Positions 1 through 17,716 of a stretch of DNA of 17,776 nt are shown here, piece by piece. The first letter of the stretch is position 1. Each line of letters starts with the position of its first letter. Source of the DNA: Ectocarpus siliculosus (lineage: Eukaryota; Sar; Phaeophyceae; Ectocarpales; Ectocarpaceae); NCBI GenBank assembly GCA_000310025.1, contig FN649750.1, forward strand, positions 204,391 to 222,166, read 5' to 3'. Under the pieces are notes generated by a model. The model did no database searches. It was not told the DNA's origin and worked only from the letters and a program-made list of their open reading frames with translations. A program made the translations under genes and the position numbers.

Positions 1-513
1 TGAAATGACCACACCGCGGTAACAGCCAGAAGGTGTAACCGTAGTCACGGACAACAACAAGCTGTGCGTGTGTGTTGCCGCAGCTGCCACTACAGATGGA
101 GGGAACTATGGACGGGCTACGTACATATGTATGCCACCAATCATTCATGATGTTTCGTAAGGTATGACGTACGATGTGAGGACCGGGCAACAGCGGCAGG
201 CCTTTATCAATAGAGCGGCAACATGAAACACCAGATAGCCATGGTTGGTTGTTGTGGGCACACATTCTGTTAGTGTCCGCAGAATACATACTTCAGTATA
301 TATGTACACATGTAGATCCGTGCCAAGAAGGGCTTCGATTTTTTTTTTTTTTTTTTTTTTCTTTTTCGACGTGCATACAGTACACATGCACCCCCGACAT
401 CGAAGTGTGAACCACCAGTATGGTACGACCAGACCTTCATCGTAGTCTTCTAAAGAGAAGCGCGTGTAGCTCGTCCTCAGATGCACGAGAGGGCGTGAGG
501 ATTCGCACAACCT

Positions 514-544
<31 letters not shown>

Positions 545-591
545 GAAATGTGCCCCCTTTTTTTTTTTTTTTTTTGAACACTTTGCATATT
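1..591. repeat. Gene-poor stretch with microsatellites
   Basis: No supportable gene is seen here. The stretch holds a T22 tract at 339-360, an (AAC)10 microsatellite at 514-543 and a T18 tract at 558-575. Open frames across it are made almost entirely of these runs, translating as Lys, Phe or Val homopolymers, so they are not credible proteins. The T18 tract is treated separately because it reads as an A18 tract just after the stop codon of the minus-strand ORF next to it. Confidence 0.8.
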
Positions 592-596
592 TTATA
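558..596 (-). other. TATAAA hexamer and A18 tract after the ORF
   Basis: Read on the minus strand, the TAA stop of the 287-residue ORF overlaps a TATAAA hexamer (596-591), a known weak variant of the poly(A) signal. After 15 further bases comes an uninterrupted A18 run (575-558). This order of ORF, hexamer and genomic poly(A) is what a reverse-transcribed mRNA leaves behind. No clear target-site duplication was found on the two sides, so an ordinary A-rich microsatellite is not excluded. Confidence 0.4.
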
Positions 597-1455
597 GAAT
601 ATTGAATATTGAGCAGCGCACCTCTGGTTTTGCGTGCGCTCGAGTCAGCAGAGCGATCAGCTCGCGGTCGTCCCTCTCGTGCGGGCTCTCCGCCCTCCCG
701 CTGCTGTCGCTCGGCCCCCCACTCAGGTCAATCTGTGCTTGCATTCGCTGCGCCAGCTCCGCATCAGATAAGTACGTCGCCGGGGCGGCGGCCGGGGCGA
801 CAGCAGCCGCCGGTGGCGCTGCCGTCGCGGACCGCGCCGCCGAACCTCCGAAGTGAGCAGGCAGAACAACGTCCTCTACTGCTTCCAGCAGCACACAGCC
901 TTCTGACTGCAAGAGGCGGCCATGGCGGAGCGCGAGTTCCACCGTGTACTCGGCCAAGAGCTTCTTCGCCTCGGCCTGGCGATAGGCAACGGACTTGTCG
1001 CCCGCCCGCGAAGTGGCCACCTTCCTGGCGCGCGCCAAAACTGCCGTGTAGGTCTCCGCCCCGGCAAGGGGCGGCAGCCGAGTGGCCACCTCACCCAAAC
1101 GGAGGACCAACTCCTCCACAGTGCCCTGATCGCAACCGAGCCGGTTGCGGTCGAACACCCGCCCAAGGTCCAGCGTTGCCCCGGCTCCCGGCACCAGCGC
1201 CGTGTAGCACGGCAGAGCGTAGGCCGCCGTGGTCGCGTCCACAAACGCGGCCGTCTGGCGGTCGGGCCGGGGAGGCAGCCCAGGTGGAGGCGGGGAAAGC
1301 GGTCCCATCGGCGCGCTGGCAGCCGCTGGGGCCGCGGCAGCCGCCGCCGGGGCAGCAGCCGCTGAGGAAGAAGGCGCCGCCGCTGAGGAAGCCGTTATAG
1401 GAGAAGCAGCCGCCGAAGCCGCCGCCGTGGCGCGCCGCGTGTTGCGAGGCGGCAT
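592..1455 (-). CDS. Hypothetical Ala/Pro-rich protein, single exon
   Basis: This intronless ATG-to-TAA frame encodes 287 residues. I do not recognise the family. Residues 1-60 are an Ala/Pro/Ser-rich low-complexity leader that starts basic (MPPRNTRR). Residues about 65-205 look like a folded, mostly helical region with regularly spaced Leu, Glu, Arg and Ala. Residues about 206-230 are another Ala/Pro linker, and the last 55 residues are charged and again helix-like (LSDAELAQRMQAQIDL). No signal peptide or membrane segment is evident. The third codon position is strongly G or C, which supports real coding on this strand; the plus-strand frame over the same bases is an Arg/Pro-rich shadow. The ORF is clearly GC-richer than its flanks. 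It lacks introns in an intron-rich setting and is followed within 16 bases by an A18 tract, so it could be a retrocopy. A retroelement gag-like protein is an alternative, but no zinc knuckle is visible. Confidence 0.6.
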   Translation of the reverse strand: MPPRNTRRATAAASAAASPITASSAAAPSSSAAAAPAAAAAAPAAASAPMGPLSPPPPGLPPRPDRQTAAFVDATTAAYALPCYTALVPGAGATLDLGRVFDRNRLGCDQGTVEELVLRLGEVATRLPPLAGAETYTAVLARARKVATSRAGDKSVAYRQAEAKKLLAEYTVELALRHGRLLQSEGCVLLEAVEDVVLPAHFGGSAARSATAAPPAAAVAPAAAPATYLSDAELAQRMQAQIDLSGGPSDSSGRAESPHERDDRELIALLTRAHAKPEVRCSIFNIL

Positions 1456-1697
1456 GTTACGACTCTCGAATATATCCCTTCTCCTCTATAGCTCCGGCGT
1501 ATTTCGGGAGAGAAAAGGGGGACTGAACTAGGTGGGGTCATTTTCCAACATCCTTTCTGGAATATCTGACTCTTCTCGATTTCGTTCCGAAATCTAGATG
1601 CGTCTCAAATCCGAGATTACCGAAGTATTCAACGAGGGAGCCAATCAAGCACTTGAGGTACATCTAGGTCGAGTCGGAAAAATGTTTGTCGGCCCAC

Positions 1698-2180
1698 AGG
1701 CGAGTGACAATATTTGCTCGTAGTCGCGATCACAACCCCCAAGCGAGTGAATGTGAAAATGTGCTTGCTCGTGATGGCGATCACGACCCCAAGGGAGTGA
1801 ATCAGTTTGCTCGAGATCGTGATCATGGCCCCACATGAGTGACATCAAACCTCGTGGGCGCGATCATCACTCCAAGCGAGTATATATTGTTGGTCGTGAT
1901 CATGAACATCACAACACGGGAGTGAATCTACATTTGCTCGCGATCGTAATCATGACACCAACGGATTGACATTGATAGTTCATGATCGCAATGACTACGC
2001 CAAGGAGCGAACGTGTTTCCTCGTGATCATGATCGTTGCCCTAATGGAGTGAATCTATTAGCTCGAACTCGTGATCATGAACCCAAGCGAGTGATATCTT
2101 AGCTCGTGGCAGCAATCATTACCCAAAGCAGCAATTATTGTTGCTCGTGATCGTGATCATGGCCTCAAGGGAGTGACAAA
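1698..2180. repeat. Degenerate ~42 bp tandem array, 11 units
   Basis: Eleven units begin at about 1714, 1765, 1807, 1850, 1890, 1934, 1977, 2016, 2059, 2100 and 2141, giving spacings of 39 to 51 and mostly 40 to 44 bases. A typical unit reads TTGCTCGTGATCGTGATCA, then a C-rich step (TGACCCCAAG), then CGAGTGAAT and a variable A/T-rich spacer. A fragment of one more unit lies at 1698-1710. The unit centre is a near-palindrome (GATCATGATC type), and TGCTCG and CGAGTGA at the two edges are partly complementary. The units have diverged by substitution and small indels. Short open frames here are repeat translation, not genes. Confidence 0.85.
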
Positions 2181-2209
2181 GGTTGAAGCTGACCAAGCCA
2201 TAACTCGTG

Positions 2210-2456
2210 ATTCGGTCGCCACCGTGCCCATGGCTCGGTCATGGCCAGAACATGACTGAAGAATGACCGAAGTATGACCGAGGAACGACTTAGGTCATAC
2301 AATCGAGATATGACTCCGTGTCATCGACTGGTTCATGACCCGATCATGGCCATGACTCGGTCACATCGAGTCATGCCTTGGGTCAAGACAGTCATGATTG
2401 GGTCATGATCGGGTCATGATCGGGCGATCGAGACATGAGTCAGTCATGATCAAAGA
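2210..2456. repeat. Cluster of TCATGAC / GTCATGA words
   Basis: Directly after the 42 bp array the sequence becomes dense in the words TCATGAC, ATGACCGA, GGTCATG and GAGTCATG in both orientations, without one fixed period. At about 2398-2425 the word GGGTCATGATC occurs twice in immediate tandem. The words resemble the core of the array units (GATCATGA), so this may be an older, more scrambled part of the same satellite or the subterminal region of a mobile element. No open reading frame of note lies here. Confidence 0.6.
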
Positions 2457-3085
2457 CCCAATAATGTCAAAGCGTCGCAGAGCCCCATTTTTGTGTTGTG
2501 ACCAAGCAGCGTGCAGTACGTCTAAGTTGGCGAACGTTTTTCAACTGTGCGTTGGGCTTGTGAATGGGAGAGGTTACAATATAGGCTGTCAATGTTTTGT
2601 AGGTGCTCATTCAATGTTGTTTGTCTCTTTTGCAGGTGGTCCACAGCAGGAGTAGGTGTAGAAATTTACACGTCTGAAGAAATCGATTGCTTGATTTTCC
2701 CGTGTTCCGAAAAAATACTCTCACTCTGAGTCTCAGAGCTCACTCCGAATTTGGCGAATATGTTTTTTTTTGCGCCGCCCCATCTCTATGCACTCCAGAC
2801 TTAATCACCCCGTGAGGGAAGGCACGCGTTCCAACGTGCAATGGTGAGTGCACAGCGCGTACGGTCACTTCGATGAAGAAATCATGAAAAAACTACGGAC
2901 GGTGTTGCGACGGGTTTCCCATCGTTACGGAATCTACTGTCGATTTGAACCACTAATCACCAAAGATGGCACTCGAGCTGCGAACAGTCGACACCTTTTC
3001 CTCATAGAGTAGTTCCATCCTTCCCTTTCTTTGTTGCACTCTGCTTCACGTCATTTCTCGCACGCCACCAATGCCGACTTTGTAG
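2457..3085. other. No supportable gene
   Basis: No conserved coding sequence is seen on either strand. One ATG followed at once by a consensus donor (ATG at 2841-2843, then GTGAGT) could be a minimal first exon of the tentative plus-strand gene to the right, but nothing confirms it. A pyrimidine-rich stretch at about 3015-3060 precedes the possible acceptor at 3084-3085. Confidence 0.5.
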
Positions 3086-3787
3086 ACGTCGATGCGGTCC
3101 ACGACATATCCTTTCAAGACCAGCAACCCATCACGGTCAGTTCATATTTTCTATTCCAACCGCAGACAGTGCCCCAACTCAACCGTTGCGTTCAATGCAT
3201 GCTAACCCCCATCTCCACTAACCCCTACTTGCCCTTTATTGTGAATATATCTCTACAGCAACCAATGTCCACACCGAAGAACAACTTCGATGACGACATG
3301 CTCGACGCGTTGTTTCTTCGTTCACAAAGTATTCACTCCCGCGAGCATGGAAGAGGAGATCCTCCTCCATTGGCAACACGAAACTTCTGCAGGGGGTCAG
3401 CCTTCAAAACTCCCACCTTACGAATAGTCGACATCAATTCTTCTCCGTCCACTGCTCTTTCCACGGTCATTGTGTCTCCGTTTGACTTGCATTGACAAAC
3501 GCGGGAAGGCGCATGCCTGCTTCCTGCACAGGAAGTGGGAGGCTTTGTGTACCATCTTCGTAGCTCTCTTCGTACAATGCACTCCTACCCCCATTCGCCT
3601 TGCGGTTCGGGCCCCGCCGGCCACGTGGGCGGGGGGGGGGGCTTCACTGCCCAATAATTACATTTGTCTTATTGTTTGCATCATTTCGTTTCTTTCTCTC
3701 GCGGCAGCGAGTCAATTCTCAGGGTTCTTCCCAGGGGTACGCAGGAGGCTCGTCGGCATATTTCCAAGCACGCCCGAGGGCCGCAAG
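3086..3787 (+). CDS. Possible multi-exon gene, unrecognised (tentative)
   Basis: Three stretches look like exons by composition and flanking splice-like sites, but no family is recognised. Block 1 (3086-3135) follows a pyrimidine-rich tract ending TTTGTAG and ends before GTCAGT; in one frame it reads VDVDAVHDISFQDQQPIT. Block 2 begins at 3259 after CTCTACAG and reads STPKNNFDDDMLDALFLRS, with GC-rich third positions at first; its right end is unclear. Block 3 (3708-3787) follows a strong pyrimidine tract ending GCGGCAG and ends before GTATCC; one frame is Gln/Gly/Ser-rich (VNSQGSSQGYAGGSSAYFQ). Joining blocks 1 and 2 keeps phase. The join to block 3 is not determined, because all three frames of block 3 are open. 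It may equally be non-coding. Confidence 0.25.
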
Positions 3788-4783
3788 GTATCCGTGCCAC
3801 GCTCAAATGACGCCTATTATGATGCAACCGCGATTGGCTCTAGTTCGCGGGGAGCTGTTCCGAACCAAAAAAAATCGTCGCAGGAACTACATACAACACG
3901 TGTCTGCAAATACAGGCACAGGAAGACTTTTGATTCATGCGACATCCGTTCCCACATACGGCAAATATTCTGCCAGAAAAAATCACACACCCATGCACAC
4001 GCAAAAAGCCATGGTGGGATAAAACAAATAACCACCTCGCACATGACGAAGTTCTGCAAATTGTGGAACGTCGAGATGCAGCGATGCAGCCGCGATGGTA
4101 TTGGTGATGTCGTCTTGCGTCGCCCCCGTGAGGCAAGACACCTAACTCTCGAAGGGGAGCGTTGCATATATACTTCGTATTCGTACACCATACAACAACG
4201 AGTACCACACGAGAGGGAGCCTAACCGCGACAATGCAGGCACCAACACACAGAAACCTACTACATGTTTCGCCACACAACGAACGAATGGGCCGCGACGC
4301 AAGCCAGAAGCACGTACAGCGAAGATACCCACCACAGAATTGCAGGTCTACGTACATCAAGGCGGAACCAAGCCGGTAACGTGACGCGGTGGTGTGCATG
4401 GATGTCTGAGGCTTCACAAACAAAGATGCTGTACCTCAATCGACGGGAAGAGGGGCCCATGCGTAGGAGCACAACACGCTGCAGGGCAGAGCGGGCAACC
4501 TCCGACTGACATCGTGATTGTCACGCTACACGTGGACAGTCCCGCGGCACCTTCGTGATTTTCAACGCGTGGAATCCCACGACAGGAGAAGACAATCGTC
4601 CTGGCTAATAGCCCTTGCCTAGTACTACAATATTTGTGCGACCTCACCAGCACGCCAAACAGTCAAACAGTCAAACATATACCGAAAGCTACATACAGAC
4701 TGGTGCCCAGATGAGATATCTTGTCTATCTAGACGGCGGAAAACAGCACAAATGAAAAGAAGCAAAAAAAGTGGTGGAGCGCA
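3788..4783. other. No supportable gene; 3' flank of the minus-strand gene
   Basis: A 304-codon plus-strand frame (3470-4384) crosses this stretch, but it has no recognisable domain, mixed codon use and similarly long frames opposite it, so I do not call it. The right end (about 4600-4783) is the region where FIGNL1 transcripts should terminate. It is T-rich on the transcribed strand just beyond the poly(A) signal. Confidence 0.5.
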
Positions 4784-4789
4784 TTTATT
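4784..4789 (-). terminator. AATAAA poly(A) signal of FIGNL1
   Basis: A canonical AATAAA hexamer lies on the minus strand, with its first base 87 bases beyond the end of the FIGNL1 stop codon. About 20 bases further on comes a run of T and TTC (about 4749-4770) that would serve as the downstream U-rich element. The short predicted 3' UTR fits a compact gene end. No other hexamer is nearer to the stop. Confidence 0.6.
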
Positions 4790-4875
4790 CTTCGGCATGA
4801 TTCCAAATTCCACTCAGGTTTACTGAACCGGTATCCCGAACACCAACGTACACTGCCTGTAGAGCTCATCAGTTG

Positions 4876-14778
<9,903 letters not shown>

Positions 14779-14829
14779 GTTTCTCCAGTCGTTACAGAGG
14801 TAATCTTGCGAATCTCCCACCTCACACAC

Positions 14830-15358
14830 GACGCAAGGGTCAAGAGAACTAGGAGACTAGGAGAGGTCTCGATAGGGAGAGAGCAGGCGAGACGATGAGA
14901 CGGTCGATCCAACTCAAATTCGCACACATGAAATGTTCCACATTTTTTAAAAATGAAGGGGGCACAACAGATGCTACTTCAGTAGGGGGACGGTGGTTCC
15001 GTGGATGCAAGGTCCTGTCGTCCATGGCAGCGAGAGAGGCAACGCCCGCTTCGTACCAACGCTGAGCAAACAACAGGATCATAGTGAAACGCGCAACTCC
15101 GAACAGCCACTACTAGTGCTTGTCCTTTCAGTTTTTTTTGCAACAGATCGAGGGACGCGTGTTGGCGCCAAAACCAGTTTGTGCGGTAGCGGATTTTCGA
15201 GAGGCAGCAGGCGAGGAGAGCAACAGCAAACGGGGTCTGAGAGCAAAGGCGTGGGAGAAGCAGGCGCAGCTAATCGCTACGGATCCATTCGGCTTTGAGG
15301 AGGGCGAGGCGTTTAGGGACATTGCTCTGGGGAGAGGGAGAAGGAGGAAGCGGCTACC
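14830..15358. promoter_or_regulatory. Shared intergenic region between FIGNL1 and Sm D1
   Basis: The two conserved genes are transcribed away from each other from this region of about 0.5 kb, so it should hold both promoters and 5' leaders. No TATA box or other core element could be assigned confidently. A purine-rich leader (GGGAGAGGGAGAAGGAGGAAG) precedes the Sm D1 ATG, whose context CTACCATG is favourable. Possible 3' splice sites (CCTTTCAG at about 15130 and TTTTGCAACAG at about 15147) would allow a 5' UTR intron. On the minus strand a missing first exon of FIGNL1 may lie here. Confidence 0.5.
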
Positions 15359-15490
15359 ATGAAGCTCGTTCGGTTCTTGATGAAGATGAACAATGAGACG
15401 GTGACCGTCGAGCTCAAGAACGGGACGACGGTGCACGGCACCGTGGCCTCGGTGGATGTCAGCATGAACACGCATCTCAAGAACGTCAAG
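15359..15490 (+). other. SNRPD1: Sm D1 exon 1: Sm1 motif
   Basis: There are 44 codons from the ATG, with an ACC before the start codon. The residues cover the N-terminal helix and Sm1 strands, including the near-invariant [19 protein letters not shown] segment. The donor sits at the edge of a (GA)10 run. Confidence 0.97.
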
Positions 15491-17716
15491 GTGAGAGAGA
15501 GAGAGAGAGAGAACTACTGCTGCCTTTGCTGCTGCTGTTGGTGCTTGTTGTCGCTGCAATGGCATTATTTTGTGCGAGGGTATTGGTCTCGTTTGCTCTC
15601 TTTCGACGTTCGTGTGTTTGCCTCTCTCTGCTATCGCCCACGCCCTTTGTGTGGTGGATTGTGGATCTGCGGGCATCCATGACAGATGTTGCCCGTTCTA
15701 TTGTAGCGTTGCTTCAGGGTAGGTAGCAACGACAGCACACTGCCTGCATCTAAGCGTTTCAGGGATTGGTGGGAGGCATCGCTACTGCTGTTAGTTTGAT
15801 ACGTGTCGGCGATAGAGGACGCCTCACCAAAAATATGCGGCGCAATTTCGGACTCGCCCACGTAAACCATCAGGGCAGATTTTCGGAACTCACGTCTCCT
15901 GCTGCATGTCTGGCTCTCCAAGCCAACGCAGCTTGTAGCCACACAGCCTACACGTATTCACTCTCACTACAAACGCAGTGCGCGTTCCACCCCTCCGACC
16001 CCATTTAATCGATCCGCGATCTAGGTTGTCTCGTTTCAAACGCTCAAAAGACGATGAGAGACAGATTTCACCGCACCTGCACACTCCCGTACAACAGGTG
16101 TTAGGCTTACAGCAGACTCGAAGTACGCCCGGTACCCAGCTGGTTTCCCTCTACTCAGTACAAAGACTCCAACACCTCCCATTCGACTGTGGTTATATCT
16201 CGAACGGGAATAATGTAGTCTTTCTGTGTTTGTATTTGTTTTTCCTAATACTGCTGTACATAGAGCTACCCGCCACAGACAGATGCTGGCAGCAGCCCAA
16301 TCGCACCCGTCGCCCCGAGGATCGCCGAAACCACAGACAAGCTCTTGTGCCTGCCAACCACAAATCAATAAGAACACAGTCAATATGTATCCCAGGCAGC
16401 AAGCTCACCGACCCCAAAGTATTTTGCGTGATGGGGAAACCATCATGGTTGTGCCACTTGTCTCCTTTTTGGAGAGAATCGCTGGGTGCGACTACTTGCG
16501 CCGATCGGGGTGGTCTCAATCAGATGAAACCTAGCTCCACCGATTATTTTCAAGTTCTTCCGGCCACCAGGGCGCAATTTCTTGACGCATTGGCGGTCGC
16601 AGCACCCTTCGACACTGCGATTAGGTATCCAGTCAGTGCCGCCGAGACTCCGTGGTAGATGGCGGTCGCAATACCCTTCGATATTTTTGCCAGGTATCAG
16701 TGCCGCCGAGACTTCTCTCTTTGATACACGTACCATAAGAGGCGGAGAGATTGCGCCCCCCCTACACCGACTGCCAAAGCTCGACTGCTCCACAACCAAG
16801 ATTGTCTGTACCGTACCGTACACCGTACCGTGGTATTCCGTAAGAGGCGGAGAGATAGCCCCCCCCTAGACCGACTTTCAAAGCTTGACTGCTCCACAAC
16901 CAAAGGGGTGCGCAAGGAGCCAGATACGTCGACGGAAAGCCCTCGACGAGATATTTCCGAAGCCACAATTTTGGGTTTTGGCACAAGCTTCGTTGTGGAG
17001 CAATCAAGTCTTGAAGATCGATCTACGGGTTTCCGTATCTCCTCTCGCCTCTCGCGGTATTTGCCGCGGTAGGAGTAGCGCGCTGGAACCGGCATCACTC
17101 CCTCTGGTGTAGAGTTGTCTTGGCAAGGCCGTGGCAGCAACGGTGTGGACCCTCTATTACCAGTTGGGCTACGGCGAGACAAACGGGCACTACCACATTT
17201 ATTTTGACCCCACGCGACCATCCCCCCCACCAACATTTTTGTATCGACAACTTCTTGGCTTGGCGTTTATTTCCTACCACCCATCACACCGGACCAACAA
17301 AATTTACCCTCCATGTGTATCTGTCCTTCTCCTCTCCTTCTTTCTGCATATACTTAATGTTGCATGGTCTTGGCCCAAAATACACCTACCTCCCACCCTC
17401 GCTTTCCCTAGACCTGATCGTACCCCCCCCCCCCCCCCCAACCAACGTCCCGTCGCCCCCTCATCAGGTAACGCCCAAGGGCAAGAACCCGACCACATAT
17501 GACAGCCTCTCCATCAGAGGCAACAACATCCGGTGCTACATCCTGCCGGATAACCTCAACCTCGACCAGCTGCTCATCGACGACGCGCCCAAGCAAAAGC
17601 CTGGGAAGGTCAAGGATGGGGCGAGGGGGCGCGGAAGGGGTATGCGAGGGGGGAGGGGGGGTATTATGCTGACCACGAAATCCGCGGTGAAGCTGCTGGA
17701 AACTACTTCACCGTAA
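15359..17716 (+). CDS. SNRPD1: Spliceosomal core protein Sm D1 (2 exons)
   Basis: Sm D1 is one of the seven Sm proteins that form the ring around the Sm site of U1, U2, U4 and U5 snRNAs in the nucleus. Exon 1 (15359-15490) encodes [20 protein letters not shown] and the rest of the Sm1 motif through [11 protein letters not shown]. Exon 2 (17468-17716) encodes the Sm2 motif ([18 protein letters not shown]), an acidic/Lys linker and an Arg-Gly tail ([14 protein letters not shown]). The junction is phase 0, with donor AAG|GTGAGA and acceptor CATCAG|GTA, and no residues are missing relative to animal Sm D1. The total is 126 residues against 119 in human. The last 17 residues after the RG tail ([17 protein letters not shown]) are not typical of the family. 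Either the tail is extended or the frame leaves through an unrecognised donor (GGGG|GTATTA) into an exon beyond the window. Confidence 0.95.
16591..16713. repeat. Direct duplication in Sm D1 intron
   Basis: Copy 1 (16591-16649) and copy 2 (16660-16713) both begin TGGCGGTCGCA, continue ACCCTTCGA, AGGTATC and CAGTGCC, and end GCCGCCGAGACT. They differ by substitutions and a 5 bp length change, with a 10 bp spacer between them. Confidence 0.8.
16737..17053. repeat. Two direct and one inverted copy of a ~63 bp repeat
   Basis: Copy A (16737-16799) and copy B (16841-16903) share AAGAGGCGGAGAGAT, a C7 tract, ACCGACT, CAAAGC and GACTGCTCCACAACCAA. An inverted, more diverged copy C lies at 16992-17053 (GTTGTGGAGCAATCAAG through CTCGCCTCT). 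Between A and B is a (TACCG)-type microsatellite. B and C could pair in the transcript as a hairpin of about 60 bp with an 88-base loop. Confidence 0.75.
17468..17716 (+). other. SNRPD1: Sm D1 exon 2: Sm2 motif and RG tail
   Basis: It starts at GTA after ATCAG and runs to TAA at 17714-17716. It encodes the Sm2 strands, [13 protein letters not shown] and an Arg/Gly tail that in other species is a substrate for symmetric arginine dimethylation. The frame is open far upstream into the intron, which is accidental. Confidence 0.92.

Larger units (their letters stand above)
15491..17467 (+). other. Sm D1 intron
   Basis: This 1,977 bp GT-AG intron is long for such a small gene. It starts with (GA)10 at 15493-15512, holds two repeat families at 16591-17053, and ends after a C17 tract (about 17425-17441) and a C/T-rich stretch that makes a good acceptor. 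No additional exon is needed, because the flanking residues are contiguous in Sm D1 proteins. No snoRNA-like box pair was recognised. Confidence 0.85.

Noticed and set aside
145-588. 147-codon minus-strand ORF with Lys and Val runs
   Set aside because: It is made of the poly-T and (AAC)n microsatellites read in frame.
609-1400. 263-codon plus-strand frame opposite the 287-residue ORF
   Set aside because: It is Arg/Pro-rich, without domain structure, and fits as the shadow of a GC-rich gene on the other strand, which has the ATG context and better codon positions.
1698-2180. CRISPR array
   Set aside because: The units are degenerate along their whole length, the spacers are not unique segments between identical repeats, and the context is eukaryotic.
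3470-4384. 304-codon plus-strand ORF
   Set aside because: It has no recognisable domain and mixed composition, and comparable open frames lie on the opposite strand. Its only coding-like part overlaps a stronger splice-bounded block.
17110-17195. tRNA A-box-like stretch on the minus strand (TAGCCCAACTGG)
   Set aside because: No matching B box at the right distance and no cloverleaf could be drawn. A tRNA-derived SINE remains possible but is unsupported.
16697-17236. 179-codon minus-strand ORF in the Sm D1 intron
   Set aside because: It is translated repeat units (the same peptides recur with each copy) and has no independent support.
17120-17467. Open frame running upstream from Sm D1 exon 2
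   Set aside because: It is intronic: known Sm D1 residues continue directly from exon 1 to exon 2, and the stretch is pyrimidine-rich acceptor sequence.
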